Origin: Bog-473 sp963791455 | GTDB lineage: Bacteria > Actinomycetota > Acidimicrobiia > Acidimicrobiales > RAAP-2 | Assembly (NCBI GenBank): GCA_963791455.1 | Contig: CAWBSM010000005.1 | Coordinates: 124,001-188,000, forward strand | Direction of reading: 5' to 3' | DNA length: 64,000 nucleotides | Shown: positions 1 through 8,858 of the stretch, piece after piece | How the letters are laid out: each line of letters starts with the position of its first letter | Position numbering within the stretch: position 1 is the first letter of the stretch | Position numbers and translations under genes: made by a program | Notes under the pieces: model-generated | Told to the model about the DNA's origin: nothing | What the model saw: the letters and a program-made list of their open reading frames with translations, nothing else | Databases searched by the model: none

Positions 1-1428
1 TGTGGGGACCGTCCGGTACTCGCCGTCAGCCGTGCGCTGCACGATGACGGCCCGCTTGCGCTTGCCGACGCCGTGAACACCCTGCATTTCCCGGCACAGC
101 TGATAGGCGACCAGGCCCGCGATGACCGGGATCACGAAGACCGCGATCCGGAAGAACCACAACACCGCGTTGAGCGATATGTGGAAGTAGTTGGCGAGGA
201 CGTCGGTCGAGCTCGCGGCAAAGAGGGTGAACAGGAGGGCGAACATGGCCACGCCCGCAGCCGTGCGTTTGGGCCTGTCCCGCGGCCGGTCCAGCAGGTT
301 GTGCAGTTCGTCGTCCCCCGTCACCCGGCGCTCGAGTGCAGGCCACATCAGGGCGATCGTGAAGATCAGGCCGGGGAAGACGACGGCGGGCAGGAACACC
401 TCGAGGGGGACGGTGTGCCCAAGCCCGGTCAGCTCCCACGACGGCATGATACGAAGAGCGCCGTCGAGCCAGCCCATGTACCAGTCCGGCTGCACCGCGT
501 AGGAGATCTTGGACGCGTCGTAGGAGCCGAACTGCCAGATGGGGTTGATCTGGGCGAAGGCACCCAACAGCGCCGTGGCCGCGGTCACCATAAAGAGGAA
601 ACCCGTGGTTTTCGCCATGAAGGTCGGGAACATGGGCGAGCCCACCACGTTGTGCTCGGTGCGACCCTCACCCCGGAACTGCGTGTGCTTCTGGCGGACC
701 AGCAAGCCGAGGTGGACAGAGAGCAACCCGATCAGCACCAGCGGGATGATCAGGACGTGAATGATGAAGAATCTCGGGATGATGATCCCATTGCCCGGGA
801 ACTGCCCACCCCACAGGAACGTGACGAGGTAGCTACCGACGATGGGGATGGACTCGGCGATGGAGTAGCCGATGCGCAGTCCCGTGCCCGAGATGAGGTC
901 GTCGGGCAGGGAGTACCCGATGAATCCCTCCAAGATGGCCAGGATCAGCATGGTGACGCCGATGAGCCAGTTCAACTCGCGCGGCTTGCGGAACGCACCC
1001 GTGAGGAAGATACGACCCATGTGGACCACGATGGAGCCGGTGAAGATGTCGGCCGCCCAATGGTGCATCTGGCGCACCAGAAGGCCGCCTCGCACGTTGA
1101 AGGAGATGTCGACGGTCGACTGGAAGGCCTTCGACACCCATTGCCCGTCCAGGGGTGCATAGGTGCCGTGGTAGATGACCTGATCGGCCGAGGGGACGTA
1201 GAACAACGACAAGAAGACGCCGGTCGCCAACAGCACCACGAACGAGTACAGCGAGATCTCCCCCAACATGAAGGACCAGTGGTCCGGGAAGATCTTGTCG
1301 AGGAACACGCGCCCGCCCTTGGCCACGCCCAGCCGGTCGTCGAGCTCGCCGACGATCTTGCCGACGTGCCCGTAGGGGCCCATGGCTGCCTTGGCGCTGC
1401 GCTTCGTCTTGGCCGCAGTGGCGCTCAT
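1..1428 (-). CDS. qcrB: Cytochrome bc1 complex cytochrome b subunit (partial, 3' end missing)
   Basis: Membrane core of complex III; it oxidises menaquinol and passes electrons to the Rieske protein and, through hemes bL and bH, back to quinone. The frame is open from ATG at 1428 to the window edge (476 residues, no stop), so perhaps 60-70 residues are missing compared with actinobacterial QcrB. Several hydrophobic helices are visible. Heme-ligand pairs are His122/His136 in MHHWAADIFTGSIVVH and His224/His239; the second pair has 14 intervening residues, as in b6f-like and many bacterial proteins. The Qo-site motif is PDWY (314-317), a variant of PEWY. The start overlaps the qcrA stop as ATGA, so translation is probably coupled. 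Last gene of ctaE-qcrC-qcrA-qcrB. Confidence 0.95.
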   Translation of the reverse strand, partial: MSATAAKTKRSAKAAMGPYGHVGKIVGELDDRLGVAKGGRVFLDKIFPDHWSFMLGEISLYSFVVLLATGVFLSLFYVPSADQVIYHGTYAPLDGQWVSKAFQSTVDISFNVRGGLLVRQMHHWAADIFTGSIVVHMGRIFLTGAFRKPRELNWLIGVTMLILAILEGFIGYSLPDDLISGTGLRIGYSIAESIPIVGSYLVTFLWGGQFPGNGIIIPRFFIIHVLIIPLVLIGLLSVHLGLLVRQKHTQFRGEGRTEHNVVGSPMFPTFMAKTTGFLFMVTAATALLGAFAQINPIWQFGSYDASKISYAVQPDWYMGWLDGALRIMPSWELTGLGHTVPLEVFLPAVVFPGLIFTIALMWPALERRVTGDDELHNLLDRPRDRPKRTAAGVAMFALLFTLFAASSTDVLANYFHISLNAVLWFFRIAVFVIPVIAGLVAYQLCREMQGVHGVGKRKRAVIVQRTADGEYRTVPT

Positions 1429-2396
1429 GTGGTCCGCTCCCAGAAACCGGGCCCGACCGGTTGATCATAGGGCGCCTTGGCGATGAGGTACCCCTGGTCG
1501 TTGTAGCCGAGGTGCATCTGAGGCAGCGGCCGCGGTGCGGGCCCGAACTGGGGCACGGCGCCATTGCGGACGTTGAACATCGACTGGTGGCACGGGCACA
1601 CCAGGAGCTCGAGCTCCTGCTCGTAGAGCCCGACCGGGCACCCGAGGTGGGTGCACAACTTCGAATAGGCCACATAGCCGTCGGGGGTCCAGTCCTCCCG
1701 CCCGGGCATGGTCGGAGGATTCAAGGGTTGGTCGGACACCCTGATGAGGATGGTCTGATCGACGGCCTGCCCGTTGTCCGTGATGTAACCCGTCGCCGGG
1801 TTCACGGTTTGCCGCGGGTAGACCGTCATGACCCCGCCCACTACCAGGGTGTCTCTCCGCACCGGCCGGCCGTTCGAGTCGACCAGCACCGTCCCGTCCC
1901 GCCAGTCGGAGACCTCGAGGGAATCCCCCGGCAGCGGGCCGAGGGACCGTATCAACGGGAAGAGAGCAACGATCCCGAAGATGCCTGCGCCCATGGCGAA
2001 GAGGCCACCGAGCAACTTGCGCCGCTTCACGACGACGGCGGAGCGCTCGACGAGGGCAGCGGACATGGCGTCGCGCTCTTCGGGGGTCGAGGCCAACGGG
2101 TGGCGCTCTTCGACGAAGGGGCCCTGTGGCATCAGGTACTTGCCCCAGGCCGTGAGCCCGAAGCCGAGCAGGAACAGACCCACCCCGATGGTCCCGCCGA
2201 GCAGCCAGGGATCCCAGTTCTGCCAGTAGGCCGCGCCAAAGAGCGCCAGAAAGACGATGGCCAACAGGAAGAGAACAGCAATGATCCCCTCCACCCGCGC
2301 CGGATGCTGCGCGGCGTCGCCCATGTGCGGGTCGCTCAGAGCGGCGACCGGCATCGGCACCCGGGTGCGCGAGGGCTGGCGGTCGGTGTCGCTCAC
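1425..2396 (-). CDS. qcrA: Rieske iron-sulfur subunit of cytochrome bc1 complex
   Basis: Carries electrons from menaquinol at cytochrome b to cytochrome c. 323 residues with a GTG start. The long N-terminal part has three hydrophobic segments (about 37-55, 65-84, 128-150), as in actinobacterial QcrA, which is larger than mitochondrial Rieske proteins. The [2Fe-2S] site is CTHLGC at 248-253 and CPCHQS at 267-272: Cys248, His250, Cys267 and His270 are the predicted ligands, and Cys253/Cys269 form the conserved disulfide. The start overlaps the qcrC stop as GTGA and the stop overlaps qcrB as ATGA, so the three are one tightly coupled operon. Confidence 0.96.
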   Translation of the reverse strand: MSDTDRQPSRTRVPMPVAALSDPHMGDAAQHPARVEGIIAVLFLLAIVFLALFGAAYWQNWDPWLLGGTIGVGLFLLGFGLTAWGKYLMPQGPFVEERHPLASTPEERDAMSAALVERSAVVVKRRKLLGGLFAMGAGIFGIVALFPLIRSLGPLPGDSLEVSDWRDGTVLVDSNGRPVRRDTLVVGGVMTVYPRQTVNPATGYITDNGQAVDQTILIRVSDQPLNPPTMPGREDWTPDGYVAYSKLCTHLGCPVGLYEQELELLVCPCHQSMFNVRNGAVPQFGPAPRPLPQMHLGYNDQGYLIAKAPYDQPVGPGFWERTT

Positions 2397-3391
2397 GAGC
2401 GCTCACCGATCCAGAAGCAGATGAGGGCGAGGCCACCGACGCCGATGAGCAGGGCGACGAAGCCCTCGGCCACCGGCCCGACGCCGCCGAGGCCGAAGCC
2501 ACCGGGGTTGTCCGGGTGCTGGATCCGCCCTGTCACGTACGAAACCAGGTCGGCCACCTGCTGGTCGGTCAGGTTGCCCGAGAAGCGCGGCATGTTGGCC
2601 GGACCGATTCGGATTGCCTCGGCCACCTGCTGGGCGGTGACCGTACGGTTCTGCAGCGAGGGGGCGTTCGTGCCGAACGCCAACGCGTCACCGGCGCCCG
2701 TGATCGTGTGGCAGGCGGCGCAGTTCAACGAGAAGAGGTCCTGTCCGGCCGACTGATTGGCCCCGGCCAGGTGCGGATAGGGCACCGCGGGCACGGCCGG
2801 GTCGAGGGAATTGACCCACGCGGCCAGCTCCAGTGCCTGCAGGGGCGTCAGCCGGGTCGGGCGCCGCTCCGCCTCGACCGCCTTCACGTCGGCGGCCGGC
2901 ATGCGGCCGGTGCTGACCCAGAAGTCGACCGTGGCCGCCCCGACCCCCTGCAGGTTCGGCCCGATGGCTGCCTGCCCGTCGGGGCCCACCCCATTGGCGT
3001 CGTTGCCGTGGCAGCTCGAGCACGTCTGTAAGAACAGCAGGCGGCCGGCGGAGATGAAGGACCGCGGCGGGTTGGCGTAGGTGATGGCACGGCTGCCGTA
3101 GGAGATGAGGTGCCCATTGAGGCAGAACCGTGAGCTGGTGTTGAACGGGTTGCCCGCGTTCCGCACCGTGGCGGTGACGCCCTTGACGTTGACGGTTCCG
3201 CAGGACCGGGTCGTCACGTGCACATTGGGGATCGCCGGCACCTGCGCAGCATCCGAGTGCCCACTCGCACCCGCTCCGGTGGCGGGGAAGAACATCGCCA
3301 ACGAGGCCATGGCGGCAACCGCGAGGAGGCCGGCCGGCAACAGCACCTGTCTGCGCAACGTTCCTCGAAGGGGTGGGCGCACGCCTCGCAT
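2393..3391 (-). CDS. qcrC: Diheme cytochrome c subunit of bc1 complex
   Basis: Membrane-anchored diheme cytochrome c linking Rieske to the aa3 oxidase, replacing a soluble cytochrome c. ATG at 3391 is chosen because it lies 2 nt after the ctaE stop; an upstream GTG at 3415 would overlap ctaE. The 332-residue product has an N-terminal membrane segment (about 15-35), heme sites CSSCH (124-128) and CAACH (224-228), MP motifs supplying axial Met (about 164 and near 270), and a C-terminal membrane helix. An extra segment of roughly 60 residues (about 50-112) containing Cys64 and Cys90 precedes the first heme domain, which I do not recall in canonical QcrC. The gene sits between ctaE and qcrA. Confidence 0.93.
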   Translation of the reverse strand: MRGVRPPLRGTLRRQVLLPAGLLAVAAMASLAMFFPATGAGASGHSDAAQVPAIPNVHVTTRSCGTVNVKGVTATVRNAGNPFNTSSRFCLNGHLISYGSRAITYANPPRSFISAGRLLFLQTCSSCHGNDANGVGPDGQAAIGPNLQGVGAATVDFWVSTGRMPAADVKAVEAERRPTRLTPLQALELAAWVNSLDPAVPAVPYPHLAGANQSAGQDLFSLNCAACHTITGAGDALAFGTNAPSLQNRTVTAQQVAEAIRIGPANMPRFSGNLTDQQVADLVSYVTGRIQHPDNPGGFGLGGVGPVAEGFVALLIGVGGLALICFWIGERS

Positions 3392-3393
3392 TC

Positions 3394-3996
3394 CTACTTG
3401 AGCAGGAACAGGCAACTGTAGAGCCCGACCCAGACGATGTCGACAAAGTGCCAGTAGTAGGAGATGCCCTGCATGGCCGACAGCTCGCCGGGGTCACCTC
3501 CCTTGTCACCGCGCATCCGCCCGAGGAAGAACGTCATGGCGAGCAGGCCGATGAAGACATGGAGGCCGTGCAGGCCCGACATGATGTAGAAGAGCGAGCC
3601 GTAGGAGTTCGTGTACCAACGCGTGGGGCTGAACAGCCACTCAAAGGCCTGGTTCCCGAGGAAGGCCACCCCGAGGATGATCGTGGCGATGACCCAGATC
3701 CGGGCGGAGCGTCGCCGCCGCCACTCGGCCTGGTAGACGGCGTACTGCATGGTGAAGCTCGACGACACCAGGACGAGCGTGAATATGCCGGCCCGAACAA
3801 CGTCGAGCTGCGTGCCCGCCGGGGGCCAGGGCCCGACGGTGTTGGCCCGGATGGTGAAGAAGGCCGCGAAGAGCCCGCTGAAGAACATCAGCTCGGACCC
3901 GAGCCAGATCATGACGCCGATCGCCAACATGGGTGGCCGGTCGTGGACGATCTTTCCCTGTGGCGCGGGGACCTCCGCCGAGACAGCCTGGCTCAC
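3394..3996 (-). CDS. ctaE: Cytochrome c oxidase subunit III
   Basis: Subunit III of the aa3-type oxidase, which forms a supercomplex with QcrCAB in actinobacteria. 200 residues, the usual short bacterial length, with about five hydrophobic helices. The N-terminal segment reads MIWLGSELMFFSGLFAAFF, the family signature around helix 1-2, and the C-terminus WHFVDIVWVGLYSCLF is also diagnostic. The start is GTG at 3996. A TAGAAA hexamer 7 nt upstream may be a promoter, and 86 nt separate it from the helicase gene. First gene of ctaE-qcrCAB. Oxidase subunits I and II are not in the window. Confidence 0.94.
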   Translation of the reverse strand: MSQAVSAEVPAPQGKIVHDRPPMLAIGVMIWLGSELMFFSGLFAAFFTIRANTVGPWPPAGTQLDVVRAGIFTLVLVSSSFTMQYAVYQAEWRRRRSARIWVIATIILGVAFLGNQAFEWLFSPTRWYTNSYGSLFYIMSGLHGLHVFIGLLAMTFFLGRMRGDKGGDPGELSAMQGISYYWHFVDIVWVGLYSCLFLLK

Positions 3997-4082
3997 AGCG
4001 CAATTTCTAGCCGACGGAGTACGAGATGCGCCAACCAGCAGGTTGGGGGTCGCGACCCTGGTGGAGGGGCTGAATGCCCTGC

Positions 4083-6467
4083 TCAGCGCAGGTCGACCGG
4101 GAGCGGTTCCGTGTGGAGGACGGCGAGCCGTCTGGTCGGTCTGGTGAAGGCGACGTAGAGCGTCCGCAAGCCCCGTGTCGTGGCCACCGGCGGGCCTTCG
4201 CCGCCCGTGTCGTCGCCGACCGCGGCAATCAGCGACGGCTCTACGACGATCACCGAGTCGAACTCAAGGCCGTTGGTCTCGTCGGCGGGCAGCACCACCA
4301 GTCCGGCAGACAGGCCGTCGCCCGCCGGGTCACGTGGGTCAACAGGGTCGAGGCCGGCCTCGTCGAGCGCCCGGGTCAGCTCGGGGAGCATGACGGCCGG
4401 TCCCAAGACCGCCGTCCTTCCGGGAGCGACGGCGGCGATCTCCTGGCGGGCCAACCGGGCCAGGTTTCCCGGCAGCGCCGCACGAGTGGTCGGGACGATG
4501 CGCGGAGCGGCGCCCGACTGGCGCACCGGACGGGGTGGCGCAATGGACGGCGCCGCCACTGCGAGGACCTGCGCAGCCAGTGCCATGACCTCCGCCGGCG
4601 TGCGGTAGCTCACGGTGAGCTCCGCCAACCGCGGCGGGCGCTGCGGACTCAGGTGGCGCGTGATGTCTTTCCAATCCGCCGGGGCCCACGGCCCCGTCGC
4701 CTGTGCGATGTCGCCGACGACGGTCATGGACCCGGAGAGCGACCGGCGTCCCAGCATGCGCAGCTGCATAGGAGACAGGTCCTGCACCTCGTCGACGACG
4801 ATGTGGCCGAAAGAGCGGATCTCCTCGTCGACGCCGTTGCCGCCGCTGGTCGCCGGGGCGGGTGAGGCAGCCAGACCCTGGGGCCAGAACCCGATTTCGT
4901 GCGGCGTCCCCTCCTCGTTTCTCTGGGCCCTGGCGCGGGCCGGTCTGCCCCGGCGACGCGGGCCGAGCAGCGTGCGTGCCTCGTCGATGAGCGCCGTATC
5001 GGCCACCGTCCAGGGCACGGCGTCGAGCGATCCGCTGCGGGGCCGGTAGAGGCGCTGTACGTCCGCCGCGCTGAGGATTCCCTTTCCCGCGGCCGCGAGC
5101 AGCGGCCGCGCCCCGAGGAGGTCGTGGAGGAGTTCGTGCGGCGACAGGCGCGGCCACATACGGTCCAGCGCCTCGGCCACCTCGGGCACCCGGCGCAGCC
5201 GCTGCCACAGGTCGTTCAGCTCCTCCGGGGTGGGTGCGTCGTCGGGCGAAGGTGCGGACTCACCCCGGCTCAACCGGGCCCGATATTCCTCGGACAGCGC
5301 GCGCAAGACCTGCGTCTCGACGAAGCGCCGGCGCGCGTTGTGCGGGCCAGGCCTGCGGCGCGCCACGGCAACGATGTCCTCCGTCGTGTGCGCCCGCAGG
5401 CGGAGCACGCCGGCACCGAATGGGATCTCCGCGTCGTTGCGCAGTGGACGCTGGCGCGTGCGCACGGCCCGAGCCAGCACTTTGACCATGCGCAGGTCGC
5501 CCTTCAAATTGGCCACCGCGGGGTCGTCGACGGCACGAACACGCACCTCGGGCACCAGACCCGCCACCGTCGAAAGGCTCACCCCGGTCTCGCCCAGCGA
5601 AGGGAGGACCTGCTCGATGTAGCGCAGGAAGAGCGGGTTCGGACCGACGACGAGCACGCCCTGGCGCTCGAGCGGAAAGCGGTGGGTGTAGAGCAGGTAG
5701 GCGGCGCGGTGCAGCGCCACGGCGGTCTTGCCGGTGCCCGGGCCGCCCTGGACGACGAGCACCCCGGCCAACGGCGAGCGGATGATCTCGTCCTGCTCGC
5801 GCTGGATCGTGCCGATGATGTCGCCCATGTGCCCGGTGCGGGCCTGGCCGAGCGCCGAGAGGAGGGCGCCGGGGCCCCCCAGGACCAGGCCGTCAGAGAG
5901 CAGCCGCTCGGCGCCATCCCCGGCCGGCCGGTCGGTCTCGGAGCCGGCGAAGGCACCGGCCTGCCCGTCGGGGTCGACGAAGTACTCGTCTTCCAAGCCC
6001 AGCACCGTGCGGCCCCGCACGGCCAGGTGCCGGCGCCGGGCCAGGCCCTGCGGGTCGAGACCGGTCGCCCGATAGAACGGCTCGGCCACGGGAGCCCGCC
6101 AGTCGACCACGAGCGGCTCATGGTCCGGTCCCGACACGGCGAGGCGGCCGATGTGGAACGACTCACCCAGAGCGGGGCCGTGGAAACCGTCCGCCGATTC
6201 GTCGCCGGGCTCGCGGAGCCGGTCGATGCGGCCGAAATACAGGGCCTGGTCGCCAATGTCGAGTTGCTCCAGGCGAGCGAGGCTGGTGCGCACCACGATG
6301 TCACGCTCAGTACGTGATTGGAACGTGCCGCCGCGACCCAGATCGAGCACACCCTGAAGCATCTGGCGCGCTTCACCCCGCATGAACTCCAACCCCTCGA
6401 ACGCACGGTTGAGGTATTCCTGCTCGTCCTGCAGCTGCTCGTCCTGCAGATCGGGATGTCCGGGCAC
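4083..6467 (-). CDS. UvrD/Rep-family helicase, HelD/HelR-like RNA polymerase recycling ATPase
   Basis: 794-residue superfamily 1 ATPase. An N-terminal helical arm starts with DLQDEQLQDEQEYLNRAF, followed by a region with LYFGRIDRL and VVDWRAPVAEPFYRA motifs typical of HelD/HelR proteins. Walker A is GGPGTGKT (241-248), a DEVQDLSP Walker B/motif II lies around 585, and a C-terminal helicase motif contains TLYVAFTRPTRRL. Known members displace RNA polymerase from stalled or rifampicin-bound complexes; a plain DNA helicase role is the alternative. The start is GTG with a strong AAAGGGGAG ribosome site just upstream (minus strand). It is co-directional with ctaE but 86 nt away, so probably a separate unit. 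Confidence 0.85.
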   Translation of the reverse strand: MPGHPDLQDEQLQDEQEYLNRAFEGLEFMRGEARQMLQGVLDLGRGGTFQSRTERDIVVRTSLARLEQLDIGDQALYFGRIDRLREPGDESADGFHGPALGESFHIGRLAVSGPDHEPLVVDWRAPVAEPFYRATGLDPQGLARRRHLAVRGRTVLGLEDEYFVDPDGQAGAFAGSETDRPAGDGAERLLSDGLVLGGPGALLSALGQARTGHMGDIIGTIQREQDEIIRSPLAGVLVVQGGPGTGKTAVALHRAAYLLYTHRFPLERQGVLVVGPNPLFLRYIEQVLPSLGETGVSLSTVAGLVPEVRVRAVDDPAVANLKGDLRMVKVLARAVRTRQRPLRNDAEIPFGAGVLRLRAHTTEDIVAVARRRPGPHNARRRFVETQVLRALSEEYRARLSRGESAPSPDDAPTPEELNDLWQRLRRVPEVAEALDRMWPRLSPHELLHDLLGARPLLAAAGKGILSAADVQRLYRPRSGSLDAVPWTVADTALIDEARTLLGPRRRGRPARARAQRNEEGTPHEIGFWPQGLAASPAPATSGGNGVDEEIRSFGHIVVDEVQDLSPMQLRMLGRRSLSGSMTVVGDIAQATGPWAPADWKDITRHLSPQRPPRLAELTVSYRTPAEVMALAAQVLAVAAPSIAPPRPVRQSGAAPRIVPTTRAALPGNLARLARQEIAAVAPGRTAVLGPAVMLPELTRALDEAGLDPVDPRDPAGDGLSAGLVVLPADETNGLEFDSVIVVEPSLIAAVGDDTGGEGPPVATTRGLRTLYVAFTRPTRRLAVLHTEPLPVDLR

Positions 6468-6550
6468 CTCTCCCCTTTCTCCCCCGGCCCACGGGGAAAC
6501 AGTTCAGTCTAGACGGCCAGCGACGCCCGAGAGGCCGGGGTGGCGACGCC

Positions 6551-6556
6551 TACGAT
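6551..6556 (+). promoter_or_regulatory. -10 hexamer (TACGAT) for YbjQ/hemE unit
   Basis: TAnnnT type, 23 nt before the ATG at 6580 with a ribosome site between. Confidence 0.4.
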
Positions 6557-6579
6557 GAGCCCGACCGAAAGGACTGACC

Positions 6580-6903
6580 ATGCTGATCTCGACCATGAAC
6601 GACGTCCCGGGCTCCACGGTGACCGCCGTGCTCGGGGAGGTGTTCGGCCTCACCGTCCGCTCGCGCAACGTGGGCTCCCAGTTCGGCGCCGCGTTCAAGT
6701 CCCTGGCCGGGGGGGAGCTCAAGGGAATGACCAAGAACCTCCAGTTGAGCCGGGAGGACGTCGTGAACCGCATGGTGGCCGAGGCCGAGGCCCGGGGCGG
6801 GAACGCCGTGTTGGCCATGCGCTTCGACACCTCGGAGATGGGGGGAAACTGGACCGAGATCTGCGCCTACGGCACGGCCGTGGTCATAGAGCCGACCGAG
6901 TGA
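6580..6903 (+). CDS. YbjQ/UPF0145 family protein
   Basis: 107-residue protein of the YbjQ (UPF0145, putative heavy-metal-binding) family. It contains TVRSRNVGSQFGAAFKSLAGG near the N-terminus and GGNAVLAMRFDTSEMGG in the second half, both family hallmarks. The fold forms oligomeric rings in solved members, but no confirmed function is known. ATG at 6580 is preceded by GAAAGGA about 7 nt upstream and by a TACGAT -10 hexamer at 6551. The stop overlaps the hemE GTG start (GTGA), so it heads the hemE-ferrochelatase-cgoX-lnt unit; a link to metal or porphyrin handling is inference only. Confidence 0.85.
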   Translation: MLISTMNDVPGSTVTAVLGEVFGLTVRSRNVGSQFGAAFKSLAGGELKGMTKNLQLSREDVVNRMVAEAEARGGNAVLAMRFDTSEMGGNWTEICAYGTAVVIEPTE

Positions 6904-7958
6904 GCCCGGCGGCAGCTGCCCGCCTCGACCTCGTGCAGGCCTGCTTCCGCGAACCGGTGACCCGCACGCCTGTTTGGTTCATGCGCCAGGCCGGCCGGTC
7001 ACTCCCCGAGTACCGGGCCGCGCGCGGCGAGGGATCGATCCTGGCCGCCATTGCGGACGCCCCTCTGGCTGCCGAACTGACCCTCCAGCCCGTGCGGCGT
7101 TACGGCGTGGACGCCGCCATCTTGTTCTCCGACATCGTCGTGCCCCTTCAGGCCGTCGGCTTCGGAGTCGACGTGGTGCCCGGCCGGGGACCGGTTGTCG
7201 CCGAGCCCTTCCGCAGCTCCGACGATCTGGGCCGCCTCCGGGCGTTCGAGCCCGGTGCCGACGCCCCCTACGTCGCCGAGACCGTGCGCCTGGTACGCCG
7301 TGAACTCGAAGGGTCGGGGGTGGCGCTCGTCGGATTTGCCGGCGCGCCGTTCACGGTGGCGAGCTACCTCGTCGAAGGTGGCCCTTCGCGCACCTTCGCC
7401 AAGGTCAAGGCGCTGATGCACGGCGATCCCGCGCTCTGGAGGCAGCTGACGGACCGGCTGGTCTCCATGGCCGTGGCCTCGCTCAGGGCGCAGATCGAAG
7501 CCGGGGCCCAGGCGGTGCAGCTTTTCGACAGCTGGGCCGGCTCGCTCGCGCCGGGGGAGTACGCGCGCTTCGCCTTGCCGGCCACTCGTGCCGTGTTCGA
7601 GGGCATTGCCGACCTCGGCGTGCCCACGATCCTCTTCGGCGTCGGCACCGGTGAGTTGTTGGGCCTGATGGGCTCGGCCGGTTCCGACGTGGTCGGCGTC
7701 GATTGGCGGGTCCCGCTGAACGAGGCGCGCCGGCGCGTCGGTGCGACCCACGCGCTGCAGGGCAACCTCGACCCCGCGCTCTGCCTGGCGCCGTGGCCGG
7801 TCGTCGAAGGCGCCACTCGCACGGTGCTCGCCGAGGCGGCAGACGGTACCGGCACCGGCCACGTCTTCAACCTGGGCCATGGCGTCCTGCCCGAATCGGA
7901 CCCGGCCATCCTCGGCGCCGTCGTCGAACTGGTCCATGCGGAGACCGGTCGGACATGA
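6900..7958 (+). CDS. hemE: Uroporphyrinogen decarboxylase
   Basis: Decarboxylates the four acetate side chains of uroporphyrinogen III to give coproporphyrinogen III in the cytoplasm. 352 residues, the normal length, from GTG at 6900 overlapping the YbjQ stop; the open frame extends further upstream but the homology begins here. Signatures: PVWFMRQAGRSLPEYR near residue 20 (substrate-binding Arg), ILFSDI for the catalytic-Asp region, FAGAPFTVASY, and GHGVLPESDP close to the C-terminus. The stop overlaps the ferrochelatase start as ATGA. The gene stands apart from the other early heme genes at 36.9-43.0 kb. Confidence 0.96.
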   Translation: MSPAAAARLDLVQACFREPVTRTPVWFMRQAGRSLPEYRAARGEGSILAAIADAPLAAELTLQPVRRYGVDAAILFSDIVVPLQAVGFGVDVVPGRGPVVAEPFRSSDDLGRLRAFEPGADAPYVAETVRLVRRELEGSGVALVGFAGAPFTVASYLVEGGPSRTFAKVKALMHGDPALWRQLTDRLVSMAVASLRAQIEAGAQAVQLFDSWAGSLAPGEYARFALPATRAVFEGIADLGVPTILFGVGTGELLGLMGSAGSDVVGVDWRVPLNEARRRVGATHALQGNLDPALCLAPWPVVEGATRTVLAEAADGTGTGHVFNLGHGVLPESDPAILGAVVELVHAETGRT

Positions 7959-8857
7959 CCACGGGTGTCCTGCTGATGGCACACGGTACGCCGTCGAGCG
8001 CGAGGGACATCCTTCCCTTCTACACCCGCATCCGTCGTGGCCGCCCGCCCGAGCCGGCGCAGCTGGCCGAGCTCGAGAGCCGCTACCGCGCCATCGGCGG
8101 CGTGTCGCCGCTGGCCGAGCGCACTGCCGCGCAGGTCGATGGGGTGCGCTCTGCCCTCGAGGCCAGGGCACCGAGCCGCTACGTCGTGGCGTTCGGCGCC
8201 AAACACACCGTCCCCCTCATAGAGGACGGGGCGATGGCGCTCGGCTCGACCGGAATCGATCGAGTCATCGGACTCGTCCTCACGCCCCACGGATCGTCCA
8301 TGGGCTCACAGGAGTACTTCGACCGGGCCGCGGCCGCCCTCGCCCCCAAGCCCTTCGTCGCGGTCGCCCCTTGGTATGCCGAGCCGGCGTTCGTCGCCCT
8401 CGTGGCGACGCGGGTGCAGGCAGCGTGTTCCACCGTGGCGGGCCGCACTCGTGTCGTCTTCAGCGCGCACTCCCTGCCCGCGCGCATCCGCGGCACGGGC
8501 GACACGTACCCCGAGCAGGTGGCCGAGTCCGCACGGCTCGTCGCGGAGAGGGCTGGGCTCGAGGAGTGGGTGGTCGCCTGGCAGAGCGCGGGACGGACTC
8601 CCGACGCTTGGCTCGGGCCCGACGTGCGTGACGTCGTGCGCGACCTGTCGGCCGAGGGCGGCATCGACGCTGTCGTCGTTTGCCCCATCGGTTTCGTGGC
8701 CGACCACCTCGAGGTGCTCTACGACCTCGATGTCGAGCTGGCGGACACCGCCGCGGCAAGCGGTCTCGCCTACGCGCGCACCGCGTCGCTCAACGACGAC
8801 CCGCGTTTCATCTCTGCTTTGGCCGACGTGATCGTCGCCGCGGACGGCGCCACCTGA
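7955..8857 (+). CDS. hemH: Ferrochelatase (coproporphyrin-type in actinobacteria)
   Basis: Inserts Fe(II) into the porphyrin ring. In Actinomycetota the substrate is normally coproporphyrin III (CpfC), which fits the adjacent CgoX-type oxidase gene. 300 residues from ATG at 7955, coupled to hemE. The catalytic His is in VVFSAHSLP, followed by TYPEQV, WQSAGRTPDAWLGP and PIGFVADHLEVLYDLD, which holds the conserved acidic metal-path residue. I see no [2Fe-2S] cysteine motif at the C-terminus, although some actinobacterial enzymes have one. One base separates it from the next gene's ATG at 8859. Confidence 0.94.
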   Translation: MTTGVLLMAHGTPSSARDILPFYTRIRRGRPPEPAQLAELESRYRAIGGVSPLAERTAAQVDGVRSALEARAPSRYVVAFGAKHTVPLIEDGAMALGSTGIDRVIGLVLTPHGSSMGSQEYFDRAAAALAPKPFVAVAPWYAEPAFVALVATRVQAACSTVAGRTRVVFSAHSLPARIRGTGDTYPEQVAESARLVAERAGLEEWVVAWQSAGRTPDAWLGPDVRDVVRDLSAEGGIDAVVVCPIGFVADHLEVLYDLDVELADTAAASGLAYARTASLNDDPRFISALADVIVAADGAT

Positions 8858-8858
8858 C

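Noticed and set aside
4899..6317. 472-codon plus-strand frame inside the helicase
   Set aside because: Antisense shadow; His/Arg/Gly-rich without a known domain.
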